64,000 nucleotides of DNA from Sphingomonas sp. GC_Shp_5 (GTDB taxonomy: Bacteria > Pseudomonadota > Alphaproteobacteria > Sphingomonadales > Sphingomonadaceae), in assembly GCF_026540855.1 (NCBI RefSeq), contig NZ_JALNUP010000006.1:62001-126000 (forward strand). The letters run 5' to 3'. Both the position numbers and the translations under genes were made by a program. Below, piece after piece: positions 34,549 to 43,270 of the stretch. The notes under the pieces are model-generated. The model was given only the letters and a program-made list of their open reading frames with translations, searched no databases and was not told the origin of the DNA. The stretch's first letter is position 1. Each line of letters starts with the position of its first letter.

Positions 34549-34578
34549 CGGGGGCGTCTCGCAAGAGGCGCCCCTATT
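34549..34578 (+). terminator. hairpin after rpsA
   Basis: GGGGCGTCTC and GAGGCGCCCC pair around GCAA, followed by TATTA. A stable stem with a weak U-tract; probably ends or attenuates rpsA transcription before ihfB. Confidence 0.5.
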
Positions 34579-34674
34579 ACCTCCGCGGTGGAGGTAGATG
34601 CCAATTCGGACCTATACGGCACGCCGTTAGGTCGCTATAGAGCCGGCATTGCACCAGAAGCCGGGGGGCTTGCG

Positions 34675-34953
34675 ATGATCCGTTCCGAACTGATTCTTAA
34701 ACTGTCCGAAACCAACCCCGATCTGTCGGCGCAGGAAGTGGAGACGATCGTCACCGCCTTCTTCGACGAGATCACCCGCCGCCTCGCCGCCAATGGCCGA
34801 GTGGAGCTGCGTGGCTTCGGCGCCTTTTCCACCCGCGCCCGCGATGCGCGCACCGGCCGCAACCCGCGCACCGGCGAGACGGTGGATGTCGACGCCAAGC
34901 GCGTCCCCTATTTCAAGCCCGGCAAGGAAATGCGCGCGCGCCTCAACGTCTGA
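34675..34953 (+). CDS. ihfB: integration host factor subunit beta
   Basis: A 92-aa HU/IHF-fold DNA-bending protein. ATG 34675 is preceded by GGGGGG. The motif [22 protein letters not shown] is the DNA-binding arm, and [12 protein letters not shown] the end. It pairs with IhfA encoded elsewhere. The order rpsA-ihfB supports the name over HU. Confidence 0.93.
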   Translation: MIRSELILKLSETNPDLSAQEVETIVTAFFDEITRRLAANGRVELRGFGAFSTRARDARTGRNPRTGETVDVDAKRVPYFKPGKEMRARLNV

Positions 34954-35082
34954 GCCGGTGCGATCCGCACCGCGCAGGCATGATCGCGGCGTCGGCCTGA
35001 TAGGTCGCGCCCCATGCCGCCGCTGCTGCGTCATCATCGATCAGCCATGCCGCGTTCAGCTGCCGCCGGTTAGGCGCCGGTG

Positions 35083-35256
35083 ATGCGCACTCCTTGGGGC
35101 AAGCTTGGTCTTGCCGCGGTCATCCTGTTCGCCCCCGGGGGCTTCATCCTCGGCGCGACGCTCGCCGCCAACCACTATCGCAAACGCGCGACGGCAGGTC
35201 GCGACGACCTGCCGGAGTCGCCACCGTCTGAGCCGCCCGAGCCGCCGGTAGCCTGA
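35083..35256 (+). CDS. 57-aa single-pass membrane protein
   Basis: A membrane helix (LGLAAVILFAPGGFILGATLAA) is followed by a short basic part and a Pro/Glu-rich tail. GCCGGTG precedes the ATG. Composition suggests a genuine small protein; function unknown. Confidence 0.5.
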   Translation: MRTPWGKLGLAAVILFAPGGFILGATLAANHYRKRATAGRDDLPESPPSEPPEPPVA

Positions 35257-36028
35257 GCGACACGCCAGGCTGGTCGGTCACACCGGCGTTAGCCGGCAAA
35301 CAGTGGCTCGCGGGTAAGCGCGGAGCAGACAATCGCTTGCTGCCCCGGTAGCCGCTGCCCGCAGAAAGCCACCTCTGCGCCTCCGCGCCTCTGCGCGACC
35401 TTAAGCTTGCCATTTTCACAAAGGCTGCGACGCCCCCCCCATGTCACCCCAGCGGAAGCTGGGGTCTCCCGCGGCTCCTGCCCCGCCCTTGCGGATCGAG
35501 ATCCCAGCTTCCGCTGGGATGACGGTGATAGGCGAAAAGAAGTGGATTCGCGCAGAGGCGCAGAGGACGCAGAGAAGAAAGAAGAGGCCTTCACCCGTCC
35601 GCACCGACCGCGACCAGCTCGACGCAGGGTACCTCTCCGCGTCCTCCGCGTCCTCCGCGCCTCCGCGCCTCCGCGCGCCAACCTCATCGCGCTGGGCACG
35701 GCAGGCGTTGCGCAGGACGACACCCTATCCACAAACGTCACCCCAGCGAAAGCTGGGGTCTCTCGCAATCTGTCCCTGCACCATTGCCTGAAATCCCAGC
35801 TCCCGCTGGGATGACGGTTGTGGATAGGGTGTCGTCCTGCGTCGTCAGCAGCTGATCCCGCGGCGTCCCACGCCAGCCTCATCCTCAAATGCGACCAGCC
35901 GACCTACAGCATCCACCAGCCGCACACCCGCATGGAACCTGAACGCGAGGTTGTTTCAGGTTCATGCAACCCCTGCCATCACCATCTCGTTTTGATGACA
36001 TCGAGTTCATGAAACGGGAGTGATTGTA
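35257..36028. repeat. repeat-rich intergenic region
   Basis: About 770 bases without a gene. It holds an inverted pair of CCCAGC..GCTGGG palindromes (35443-35469 and 35499-35523), several CTCTGCGCCTCCGCGCC-type low-complexity runs (near 35370, 35550 and 35640-35690), and a larger nested palindrome listed separately. The end carries the promoter region of the glycine-zipper gene. Confidence 0.75.
35711..35841. repeat. 131-bp nested palindrome
   Basis: The outer arms CGCAGGACGACACCCTATCC (35711-35730, plus ACAA) match the reverse complement of 35818-35841 over 24 bases. Inside them, a CGTCACCCCAGCGAAAGCTGGGG unit and an inverse ATCCCAGCTCCCGCTGGGATGAC unit continue the pairing with few mismatches. 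The RNA or single-stranded DNA would fold into one long cruciform. Confidence 0.8.
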
Positions 36029-36337
36029 ATGCGTAAATTGATGCTTGCCCTGGGCTGTTCCGCGATGGTGCTGCCGGCGACGATGATCGTGCCGGTCAGC
36101 GCCGCCGGCGCGCGCAACCACCATTATCGCGAGTGGCGCGACGATCGCGGCCGTGCCCGTTGCCGCAAGGCGGACGGTACCACCGGCCTGCTGGTCGGCG
36201 GTGTTGCCGGGGCGTTGCTCGGCCGCACCATCGACACCCGCGGCGATCGTACCGTCGGCACGCTCGGCGGCGCCGTCGCCGGTGGCCTGCTCGGCCGCGA
36301 GATCGACCGTGGCGGCAGCTCGCGCCGCTGCCGTTAA
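36029..36337 (+). CDS. glycine-zipper 2TM-domain exported protein
   Basis: A 102-aa protein with a signal peptide (MRKLMLALGCSAMVLPATMIVPVSA). The mature part has CRKADGTTGLLVGGVAGALLG and a second glycine-zipper LGGAVAGGLLGREID, ending RRCR. Such proteins insert in or line the envelope. It is paralogous in its C-terminal half to the protein at 36994. Confidence 0.75.
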   Translation: MRKLMLALGCSAMVLPATMIVPVSAAGARNHHYREWRDDRGRARCRKADGTTGLLVGGVAGALLGRTIDTRGDRTVGTLGGAVAGGLLGREIDRGGSSRRCR

Positions 36338-36353
36338 GCGTGAATTGACACGG

Positions 36354-36391
36354 CAAGGAGCGTCGCGAGGGATCGCGGCGCTCCTTGTTGC
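36354..36391 (+). terminator. terminator-like hairpin
   Basis: CAAGGAGCG...CGCGA pairs with TCGCG...CGCTCCTTG, a long stem after the glycine-zipper gene, followed by TTGCG. Strong hairpin, poor U-tract. Confidence 0.5.
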
Positions 36392-36427
36392 GTTCGCCTT
36401 CATTCAATCCAGGATGGAGAATGATCG

Positions 36428-36853
36428 ATGGTGACCCGCAGCGCTTCGGCGAGCTACGAAGGCCTCGGCAAGGACGGCAAGGGTCATGTCTCGACCCAGT
36501 CGGGCGTGCTGTCCAACAATCCGTACGGGTTCAACACCCGCTTCGAGAACGAGCCCGGCACCAACCCGGAAGAACTGATCGCCGCTGCCCATGCGAGCTG
36601 CTTCACCATGGCGCTGAGCTTCGCGCTCGCCGGCGCCGGCCATTCGGTCGGCACGCTCGAGACGAGCGCCAAGGTCACGCTCGATAAAGACGGCGATGGT
36701 TTCACCATCACCAAGTCGGCGCTGACGCTGAAAGGGCATGTCGAGGGCATCGAACAGGACGAGTTCGAGCGCATCGCCGCCGAGGCCAAGGCCGGCTGCC
36801 CGGTGTCCAAGGTGCTCAACGCCGAGATCACGCTGGAGACGACCTTCGGCTGA
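36428..36853 (+). CDS. OsmC/Ohr-family peroxiredoxin
   Basis: A 141-aa protein. The two redox cysteines are Cys58 (HASCFTM) and Cys124 (AGCPVSK), with Arg38 and Glu49 in the usual places. GTNPEELIAAAHASC is typical of OsmC. It reduces organic hydroperoxides. It lies between two glycine-zipper genes, suggesting an envelope or oxidative-stress locus. Confidence 0.9.
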   Translation: MVTRSASASYEGLGKDGKGHVSTQSGVLSNNPYGFNTRFENEPGTNPEELIAAAHASCFTMALSFALAGAGHSVGTLETSAKVTLDKDGDGFTITKSALTLKGHVEGIEQDEFERIAAEAKAGCPVSKVLNAEITLETTFG

Positions 36854-36993
36854 TCGGCATGGCGGAGGGGTGGATTGGCGGCCCCTCCGTCGCCGGCGGT
36901 TTCGCCCGCCAGGATGAACGGCTCGTTGTTTTCGGTTCACGCAACCGCGCCGTCCCGCCACCCGTTCACGTCACATCCCAACAGGAGAGTGAC

Positions 36994-37530
36994 ATGCGGA
37001 TCGCAATACTCACGGCGGCTTTGGCCGCCAGCGTCTTCGCCACCGTGCCGGCGACGGCGCAATATAACGGCGGTGGCGCCAACCAGGATTATCGTGACGA
37101 CGGCCGCGGTGATGGCCGCGGCGACGATCGCGGTGACCGGCGCGGCGATGATCGTCGGGGCGATGGCCGCCGCAACGACAATCGTTTTGCCGGTGGCAAC
37201 CGCGATTGGCGCCAGTATCGCAACTATGATTACAACCGCGTCGAGAATGGCCGCCGTGGCTATTTCGCCGACAATTACTATCGCGATGGCCGCTATTATC
37301 AGGAGCGCCGTCTCGGCCGCAACGATCGGATCTATCGTGGCTCCAATGGCCGCTATTACTGCCGCCGCAATGATGGCACCACCGGCCTGATCCTCGGCGG
37401 CGTCGCCGGCGGGTTGCTTGGCAATTCGCTGAGCTACGGCCGCTCGTCGACGCTGGCGACCCTGCTCGGCGCCGGCGGCGGCGCGCTGCTCGGCCAGTCG
37501 ATCGACCGCGGCAACGTCCGCTGCCGCTGA
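36994..37530 (+). CDS. exported glycine-zipper protein with an RGD-rich repeat region
   Basis: A 178-aa protein from ATG 36994 (AGGAGAG upstream). A signal peptide (MRIAILTAALAASVFATVPATA) is followed by a repetitive DDGRGDGRGDDRGDRRGDDR region (about 34-62), then an Asn/Tyr/Arg-rich domain and a C-terminal glycine zipper (CRRNDGTTGLILGGVAGGLLG). The C-terminal part aligns with the 36029 product, so they are paralogues. Likely an envelope structural or metal-binding protein. Confidence 0.75.
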   Translation: MRIAILTAALAASVFATVPATAQYNGGGANQDYRDDGRGDGRGDDRGDRRGDDRRGDGRRNDNRFAGGNRDWRQYRNYDYNRVENGRRGYFADNYYRDGRYYQERRLGRNDRIYRGSNGRYYCRRNDGTTGLILGGVAGGLLGNSLSYGRSSTLATLLGAGGGALLGQSIDRGNVRCR

Positions 37531-37561
37531 GCGATAGGCTTGGCCTAAAAAGCTGACTGGA

Positions 37562-37590
37562 AAGGCCCTGGCGCAAGCTGGGGCCTTTTC
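37562..37590 (+). terminator. rho-independent terminator
   Basis: AAGGCCC and GGGGCCTT pair around TGGCGCAAGCTG, then TTTTC. Good stem and T-run, 30 nt after the 36994 gene. Confidence 0.75.
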
Positions 37591-37621
37591 GTTGACGAGC
37601 TTTACCTTCGGTCACCTCACC

Positions 37622-37725
37622 ACCGTTCGTGCTGAGCCTGTCGAAGCGCGATGAGACGCATGCCCCCTTCGACGCCGCCTGCGGCGTCGCTCAGGACAGG
37701 CTTCGGCAAGCTCAGGGCGAACGGT
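37622..37725. repeat. inverted pair of the TGAGCCTGTCGAAG repeat
   Basis: CGTTCGTGCTGAGCCTGTCGAAG (37624-37646) faces a degenerate inverse copy (37692-37725) across a GACGCCGCCTGCGGCGTC palindrome. The same family recurs at 42014-42129. It is a mobile-type intergenic palindrome. Confidence 0.75.
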
Positions 37726-37745
37726 GGAAAGGGTGGAACGGGGCT

Positions 37746-37967
37746 CTAGAAGATCCCGCCGCCCAGCATCAGCCGCACCGCGAAGATCACGATCAGCACG
37801 AGGTTGAGGTTACGCCCGCCGTTGGACGATGACAGCGCCCCGACCGCGGCACCGACGATGCCGATCGGGATCACCAGCCAGTTCATCCAGCCGAGCAGCG
37901 GCACGAAGGCGACCAGCCCCAGCACCAGGGTGACCAGGCCGATCAGGATGGAGATGATGTTGAACAT
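37746..37967 (-). CDS. small two-helix membrane protein
   Basis: A 73-aa hydrophobic protein (MFNIISILIGLVTLVLGLVAFVP, then IPIGIVGAAVGAL and LVLIVIFAVRLMLGGGIF). Two or three membrane helices; widespread in sphingomonads as a small inner-membrane protein of unknown function. Confidence 0.7.
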   Translation of the reverse strand: MFNIISILIGLVTLVLGLVAFVPLLGWMNWLVIPIGIVGAAVGALSSSNGGRNLNLVLIVIFAVRLMLGGGIF

Positions 37968-38061
37968 CGCCTAGATGTGGCGCCGACCGCGCCGGGCTGC
38001 AAGCATTGCGATGTTGATCCCGTGCACGACAATCTTAACCCTGTTCTGCGATGATGCGCGG

Positions 38062-38808
38062 ATGGACCGCTCACGCCCCTCGCTCGTCTTGCTCGCCGCG
38101 CTCGCGGCAGGGCTGTCGCTCGCCGCCTGCTCGAAGCAGCCGACGCCGCAACAGGATCTCGACAGCCTCGACCAGGAGCTGACCGATGCGGCCAAACCGG
38201 CCAACCAGGCCGATCCCGCCGTCACCGCGGCGTTGCGCGACCAGATCATGGTCGATCCGGCGCTCACCCAGTCGGCCAACACCAACGTCATCCGGCCGCC
38301 GAGCCGCCCGGCCTCGGCCGCGGTGCCGCCCGACGGCATCGGCGCCCGGGCCGACGGCGTCGCCCCCGGCGATCTGCGCGCGGCCCCGGCCGCCAAGGGC
38401 GGCTGCCCTGCCTGCCGCAAGGCACAGGGCGCGCTGACGCTCGGCGAACTCGCCAGCCGTCAGGCCGGTGGCGCCGCGTGCACCGCCAATCTCACTTATT
38501 CCGCGACCTGGGCCAACCGCCTGCCCGCCGGCGTGCCGCTCTACCCCGACGCCCGCGTCGCCGAAGCCGCGGGTGGGCCCGCCTGCGGGCTGCGTGTGGT
38601 CAGCTTCGCCAGCGCCGCGCCGGTCGGCCGCGTGCTCGACTGGTATTACACCCAGGTCACCAAGGCGGGCTATTCGGCGGATCACCAGGCCGACGGCGCC
38701 CAGCACGTGCTCGGCGGCACCCGCGGCGACGCCGCCTACATGCTCTACGTCACCCCGCGCAGCGGCGGCGGCAGCGACGTCGACCTGGTCGCCAACGCCG
38801 GGCACTGA
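38062..38808 (+). CDS. putative lipoprotein
   Basis: 248 aa. A lipobox LSLAAC sets Cys23 as the lipidation site. A long disordered Ala/Pro part is followed by a CPACRK pair near 115 and a compact C-terminal domain (LPAGVPLYPDARVAEA, then DWYYTQVTKAGYSADH). Probably anchored in the envelope. No named family recognised. Confidence 0.7.
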   Translation: MDRSRPSLVLLAALAAGLSLAACSKQPTPQQDLDSLDQELTDAAKPANQADPAVTAALRDQIMVDPALTQSANTNVIRPPSRPASAAVPPDGIGARADGVAPGDLRAAPAAKGGCPACRKAQGALTLGELASRQAGGAACTANLTYSATWANRLPAGVPLYPDARVAEAAGGPACGLRVVSFASAAPVGRVLDWYYTQVTKAGYSADHQADGAQHVLGGTRGDAAYMLYVTPRSGGGSDVDLVANAGH

Positions 38809-38928
38809 GCGGGCGCGCTGCAGTCGGCAGTGGCCGGGCAGCGTTGCCGGCCAGCTTTGCCGGGCAGCGTCCCACACCCATCACCACAGGTGGTTCGCGC
38901 GGGCGGCAAAACGCGCTAGGGAGGTGAC

Positions 38929-39312
38929 ATGCCTCTTTTCCTCGTCATGACCGGCGGCGCCATCGGCTCCGGCGCGCGTTACCTCACCGGCCGCCTCGCG
39001 CTTGCGCTGTTCGGCCCGGCCTTTCCTTATGGCACGCTTGCCGTGAACCTCGTCGGTGGCCTGGCGATGGGCCTGCTAATCGGCACGCTCGCGCGGGTCG
39101 CCGGTGGCGGCGAAGCGTGGCGGCTGTTCGTCGGCGTCGGCGTGCTCGGCGGCTTCACCACCTTTTCCTCCTTCTCGCTCGACGTCGTCACCCTCGCCGA
39201 GCGCGGCGCACTCGCCACCGCGCTGGTCTACACCCTCGTCTCGGTGATCGGCGCGATCGTCGCGCTGTTCGCCGGCCTCACCCTCGCCCGCAGCATCGGC
39301 GTCGCGGCATGA
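38929..39312 (+). CDS. crcB: CrcB/Fluc fluoride channel
   Basis: A 127-aa four-helix membrane protein that exports fluoride as a dimer. GGAIGSGARY, GTLAVNLVGG and GGFTTFSSFS are the family's pore motifs. GGGAGGTG precedes the ATG. No fluoride riboswitch seen upstream. Its stop overlaps the next ATG (ATGA), so it leads a coupled run with the RluC-family gene. Confidence 0.95.
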   Translation: MPLFLVMTGGAIGSGARYLTGRLALALFGPAFPYGTLAVNLVGGLAMGLLIGTLARVAGGGEAWRLFVGVGVLGGFTTFSSFSLDVVTLAERGALATALVYTLVSVIGAIVALFAGLTLARSIGVAA

Positions 39313-40418
39313 GCGGCGGCGCGACGATCAGCGCCGGGGTGCGCGAGTTCACCGTCGGTTTCGACGACGACGACATCCGGCTAGACCGCTGGTTCAAGCG
39401 GCACCTGCCCGACACCAGCTTTACCACCGTCGCCAAATGGGCGCGCACCGGCCAGCTCCGCGTCGACGGCAGCCGCGCCGCGCCCGGCGACCGGATCAAG
39501 GCCGGGCAGATCCTGCGCGTGCCGCCCCCCGAGGCGCCGCGCCCCGAGGGCGAGAAGCCGCAGCGCGAGCGGGTGCCGCTCACCGATGAGCAGACCGAGT
39601 TCGTCCGCGAGATGGTGATCCACCAGGACGCCCAGGCGATCGTGCTCAACAAGCCGCCGGGCCTCGCCACCCAGGGCGGTACCAAGACCCATGAGCATGT
39701 CGACGGCCTGCTCGACGGGCTGCAGTTCGACAATGAGGGCCGCCCCAAGCTGGTCCACCGGCTCGACAAAGACACCTCGGGCGCGTTGCTCGTCGCGCGC
39801 ACCAGCCGCGCCGCGGCGTTCTTCGCCAAGACCTTCTCCGGCCGCACCGCCAAGAAGGTCTATTGGGCGCTGATCGTCGACGTGCCCTCGATCGAGGACG
39901 GCATGGTCGAGCTGCCGATCGCCAAGCAGCCGGGCACCGGCGGCGAGAAGATGCACATCGACGAGGAGAACGGCCAGGCCGCGCGCACCCGTTACCGTGT
40001 CATCGAGCGCGCCGGCAACCGCGCCGCCTGGGTCGAGCTGCAGCCCTTCACCGGCCGCACCCACCAGCTGCGCGTCCACATGGCCGCGATCGGCCATCCG
40101 ATCGTCGGCGACGGCAAATATGGCGGCGCGGCGGCGTTCCTCACCGGCGGGATCAGCCGCAAGATGCACCTCCACGCCCGCCGCATCCGCGTCGACCATC
40201 CCGATGGCGGCGAGATCGACGTCCAGGCCGAGCTGCCGACGCATTTCGCCGAGAGCCTCAAGCAACTGGGCTTCGACGAGATGCTCGGCAACATGATGCC
40301 GCTCGACGAAAAGGCGCCGCCGAGCAAGGCCGAGAAGAAGCAGTTCGCCAAGCAGCACGCCAAGACGGTGCGCAAGGCGCGCAAGGGCGAGCGGCGCGGC
40401 CGCGGCAGCCGCGATTGA
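39309..40418 (+). CDS. RluC/RluD-family 23S rRNA pseudouridine synthase
   Basis: 369 aa. An S4 RNA-binding domain (about 15-75; DDIRLDRWFKRHLP, TGQLRVDG) precedes the catalytic domain with the conserved HRLDKDTSGALL (catalytic Asp within it), KKVYWALI and GRTHQLRVHMAAIGHPIVGD. The C-terminus is a long Lys/Arg tail. It isomerises uridines in large-subunit rRNA; the exact sites cannot be told. ATG 39309 overlaps crcB. Confidence 0.9.
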   Translation: MSGGATISAGVREFTVGFDDDDIRLDRWFKRHLPDTSFTTVAKWARTGQLRVDGSRAAPGDRIKAGQILRVPPPEAPRPEGEKPQRERVPLTDEQTEFVREMVIHQDAQAIVLNKPPGLATQGGTKTHEHVDGLLDGLQFDNEGRPKLVHRLDKDTSGALLVARTSRAAAFFAKTFSGRTAKKVYWALIVDVPSIEDGMVELPIAKQPGTGGEKMHIDEENGQAARTRYRVIERAGNRAAWVELQPFTGRTHQLRVHMAAIGHPIVGDGKYGGAAAFLTGGISRKMHLHARRIRVDHPDGGEIDVQAELPTHFAESLKQLGFDEMLGNMMPLDEKAPPSKAEKKQFAKQHAKTVRKARKGERRGRGSRD

Positions 40419-40428
40419 GCGCGGCGGC

Positions 40429-41082
40429 ATGATCCGGCTCGCCGTGTTCGATTGCGACGGCACCCTGGTCGACAGCCAGGCCAACATCTGCCGCTCGATG
40501 GAGGAGGCCTTCACGGTCGCCGGTCTCGTCGCGCCGCCGCGCGCGGCGATCCGTCGCATCGTCGGGCTCAGCCTGGTCGAGGCGATCGCGGTGCTGCTGC
40601 CCGAGGCCGACACCGCGCAGCACCGGCGGATGGCGCAGGATTACAAGGACGCCTTCTTCCACCTGCGCACCACCGGCGAGATGGAGGAGGAGCCGTTGTT
40701 CGAGGGCATCGTCGAGGTGCTGACCACGCTCGCCGACGACGGCTGGCGGCTTGGCGTCGCCACCGGCAAGTCGGATCGCGGGCTCGCCCATATCCTTGCC
40801 CACCACGGCCTCGCCGACCGCTTCGTGACGCTGCAGACCGCCGATCGCCATCCCTCCAAGCCCGATCCGGCGATGCTGCTCGCCGCGATCGCCGAGGCCG
40901 GCGCGACGCCCGACGCGACGGCGATGATCGGCGACACCAGCTTCGACATGGCGATGGCCAAGGCCGCCGGCGCCCGCGCGGTCGGCGTCGCCTGGGGCTA
41001 TCACACCGTCGGTGACCTCGCCGCGGCCGGCGCCGATGTCGTCGCCGATCGCGTGCCGGCGCTGCGGCACCTGCTCGCATGA
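40429..41082 (+). CDS. HAD-superfamily hydrolase (phosphoglycolate phosphatase-like)
   Basis: 217 aa. Motif I DCDGTLVDS with the nucleophile Asp, motif II around VATGKS, and motif III KPDPAMLLAA plus IGDTSFDMAMAKAAG are all present. Likely removes phosphate from 2-phosphoglycolate or a similar small molecule. It overlaps the next small gene (ATGA). Confidence 0.88.
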   Translation: MIRLAVFDCDGTLVDSQANICRSMEEAFTVAGLVAPPRAAIRRIVGLSLVEAIAVLLPEADTAQHRRMAQDYKDAFFHLRTTGEMEEEPLFEGIVEVLTTLADDGWRLGVATGKSDRGLAHILAHHGLADRFVTLQTADRHPSKPDPAMLLAAIAEAGATPDATAMIGDTSFDMAMAKAAGARAVGVAWGYHTVGDLAAAGADVVADRVPALRHLLA

Positions 41083-41315
41083 CCCGCCTCGCCACCAATG
41101 CGGCCGACCGGCTCGCCCGCCGCCGCTATTTCGCGATGACCGCCACCCGCATCGCCGGCGCTGCGGGCGCGGTGTTCGGCGTGTTCCTCGCGTTCAAGAG
41201 CCATGGCCTGCCGGTGAAGATCCTCGGCATCGCCATCGTGCTCTCGGCGCTGCTGATGATCGCCACCGTGCCGCGCAGCCTCGCCCACCGCTGGCGGACG
41301 CCGCCGCAGCGATGA
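41079..41315 (+). CDS. small membrane protein in the ATP12 operon
   Basis: 78 aa with two hydrophobic helices (IAGAAGAVFGVFLAF and ILGIAIVLSALLMIATV). It overlaps its neighbours by ATGA at both ends, so all three are translated together. Function unknown. Confidence 0.65.
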   Translation: MTRLATNAADRLARRRYFAMTATRIAGAAGAVFGVFLAFKSHGLPVKILGIAIVLSALLMIATVPRSLAHRWRTPPQR

Positions 41316-41992
41316 AGCGCTTCTGGACCGACGTCGGAATCGACGAGGCCCGGGTGGTGACGCTCAACGGCCGCCCGGTCCGCACCCCCGGCCGCGTGCC
41401 GCTCGCGCTCCCCACCGCGGCACTGGCCGAGGCGGTCGCCGCCGAATGGCGCGCGGTGCCCGAGACGATCGACCCGCGCCGCATGCCGCTCACCGGCCTC
41501 GCCAATGCCGCGATCGACCGGATCGGCCCCGATCCCGCCAGCTTCGCCGCCGGGCTCGCGCGCTACGGCGAAAGTGATCTCTTGTGCTACCGCGCCGATG
41601 GCCCCGACGATCTGGTTGCCCGCCAGGCCGCTACCTGGGATCCGCCGCTCGCCTGGGCGCGCGCGCGCTACGACGTTCACCTCGAGCTCGCCACCGGCAT
41701 CATCCACCGTGCGCAGCCGGCCGCGACGATCCGCCGGCTCGGCGACGCGGTCGCCGCGCTCGACGCCTTCACCCTCGCCGGCCTGTCGCCGCTGGTGACG
41801 ATCAGCGGCTCGCTGATCCTCGGCCTCGCGCTGGTCGAGCGCGCGATGGAACCCGCCGACATCTGGGCCGCCGCCAATCTCGACGAGGACTGGCAGGCCG
41901 AACGCTGGGGCCACGACCCGCTCGCCGCCGACGCGCGCGAGGCACGACGGCGCGATTTCGACGGCGCGGTGAGGTTCCTGGAGGCGCTCTAG
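41312..41992 (+). CDS. ATP12-family F1-ATPase assembly chaperone
   Basis: 226 aa. GRPVRTPGRVPLALPT, then AEWRAVPETIDPRRMPLTGLANAAID are the diagnostic start of ATP12 proteins, which help fold the alpha subunit of ATP synthase F1. Also ESDLLCYRA and WDPPLAWA. It is usual for Alphaproteobacteria and mitochondria. Confidence 0.93.
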   Translation: MKRFWTDVGIDEARVVTLNGRPVRTPGRVPLALPTAALAEAVAAEWRAVPETIDPRRMPLTGLANAAIDRIGPDPASFAAGLARYGESDLLCYRADGPDDLVARQAATWDPPLAWARARYDVHLELATGIIHRAQPAATIRRLGDAVAALDAFTLAGLSPLVTISGSLILGLALVERAMEPADIWAAANLDEDWQAERWGHDPLAADAREARRRDFDGAVRFLEAL

Positions 41993-42013
41993 AGCTGCCG
42001 ACCACCTCGGCGT

Positions 42014-42129
42014 GCGCCCTGAGCCTGTCGAAGGGCATGAGCCTCACCGTGCTTCGACAGGCTCAGCACGAACGGGCTGGTAAGGCTGCCCCACCACACC
42101 GTTCGCCCTGAGCCTGTCGAAGGGCCTGG
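42014..42129. repeat. three copies of the TGAGCCTGTCGAAG repeat
   Basis: Forward copies at 42016-42033 and 42100-42122 flank an inverse copy at 42049-42074 (GTGCTTCGACAGGCTCAGCA). They fill the gap between the convergent ATP12-family and gmk genes. Same family as at 37622. Confidence 0.75.
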
Positions 42130-42177
42130 GACTCACCGCGCGTCGACCGGTCCTGGTCAAACGGCAGCCTTACCCCC

Positions 42178-42828
42178 TCAGCGCGTCAGGCGGCGGATGA
42201 AGCCGATCAGCCCGGTCTGGCGCGAGCGCTTGAGCCGTTCGGCGGCGAGGATCGTCTTCACCCCGGCGATACACTGGTCGACATCGTCGTTGACCAGCAC
42301 GTAATCATAGCCGTCCCAGTGGCTTACCTCGTTGGCGGCACGCGCCATGCGGGCGTCGATGACCTCCATCGTGTCGGTGTTGCGCCGCTCGAGCCGCGCG
42401 CGCAGCTCGGTCATCGACGGCGGGAAGATGAACACGCGGACGACATCGCCACCGGCGATCTGGAACAATTGCTGCGCGCCCTGCCAGTCGATGTCGAACA
42501 ACACGTCCTTGCCGGCGGCGAGCATCGCCTCGACCTGCGCGCGCGGGGTGCCGTAGCGGTGGTTGAACACATGCGCCCATTCGAGGAACTCGTCCTCCGC
42601 AACCATGCGGCGGAATTCCTCGAGATCGACGAAGTGATAGTCCTTGCCCTCGACCTCGCCGGGCCGCATCGGCCGCGTCGTCGCCGACACCGACATGCCG
42701 AGTTCGGGTTCGTCGGCGAGCAGCTTGCGCGCGATGGTCGACTTGCCTGCGCCGGACGGCGAGGACAGCACGAACAGAACGCCGCGGCGCTTGAGGCTGT
42801 GGGGATCGGGGTGAGCGGTGGCGTCCAT
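42178..42828 (-). CDS. gmk: guanylate kinase
   Basis: 216 aa from ATG 42828. P-loop LSSPSGAGKSTIARKL, SVSATTRPMRPGEVEGKDYHFV (GMP-binding) and VLFDIDWQGAQQL are present; length is normal. It phosphorylates GMP and dGMP. Confidence 0.96.
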   Translation of the reverse strand: MDATAHPDPHSLKRRGVLFVLSSPSGAGKSTIARKLLADEPELGMSVSATTRPMRPGEVEGKDYHFVDLEEFRRMVAEDEFLEWAHVFNHRYGTPRAQVEAMLAAGKDVLFDIDWQGAQQLFQIAGGDVVRVFIFPPSMTELRARLERRNTDTMEVIDARMARAANEVSHWDGYDYVLVNDDVDQCIAGVKTILAAERLKRSRQTGLIGFIRRLTR

Positions 42829-42912
42829 GCGCGCTACTGGCGTGGCGCCCCCCCGGGCGTCAACCCCGCGCTGGGCCGGACTGTCCCGCCACGCGCCGCA
42901 CCCGACCCACAA

Positions 42913-42998
42913 CCGTCATCCCAGCAAAGGCTGGGATCTTCCGGAGGCGCGCTATCCGCTCATCAACGACGAGGCCCCAGCCGTCGCTGGGGCGACGG
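42913..42998. repeat. pair of CCCAGC..GCTGGG palindromes
   Basis: CCGTCATCCCAGCAAAGGCTGGGATCT (42913-42939) and a degenerate GAGGCCCCAGCCGTCGCTGGGGCGAC (42971-42996) lie between gmk and the small membrane genes. Confidence 0.7.
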
Positions 42999-43072
42999 AC
43001 ATGGAGCTGTTGCTGGAGCGGCAAGTCTACCTAGCGACGTCGAGCAACGACAAGCCCGGGCTCAACCTAGGC

Positions 43073-43270
43073 TCAGCCCCGCTGCGTCTCGCGATGCCGG
43101 TCATAGGCCTTCTTGGCGACGTAGCCGCCGCCGATCAGCAGCCCGAGCGGCCCCATCCGGCGCAGCGCCACCGCGGCGATCGTGCCCATCGCGGCACCCT
43201 TGAATCCGCCCGAGCCATCGCGGCGGTTTATCTCGCGGCCGACCAGCGCGCCGATGATCTTGCCGATCAT
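43073..43270 (-). CDS. small hypothetical protein
   Basis: A 65-aa protein (MIGKIIGALVGREINRRDG, then RMGPLGLLIGGGYVAKKAYD) with one or two short hydrophobic glycine-rich stretches. ATG overlaps the stop of the 70-aa gene upstream (ATGA). Probably a membrane-associated pair. Confidence 0.6.
   Translation of the reverse strand: MIGKIIGALVGREINRRDGSGGFKGAAMGTIAAVALRRMGPLGLLIGGGYVAKKAYDRHRETQRG

Noticed and set aside
32804..34564. A 586-codon open frame antisense to rpsA
   Set aside because: No motif; its Leu/Asp/Val-rich composition is what rpsA codons give in reverse.
38809..38928. A fluoride riboswitch ahead of crcB
   Set aside because: The upstream bases show no recognisable conserved fluoride aptamer, and the gap is short.
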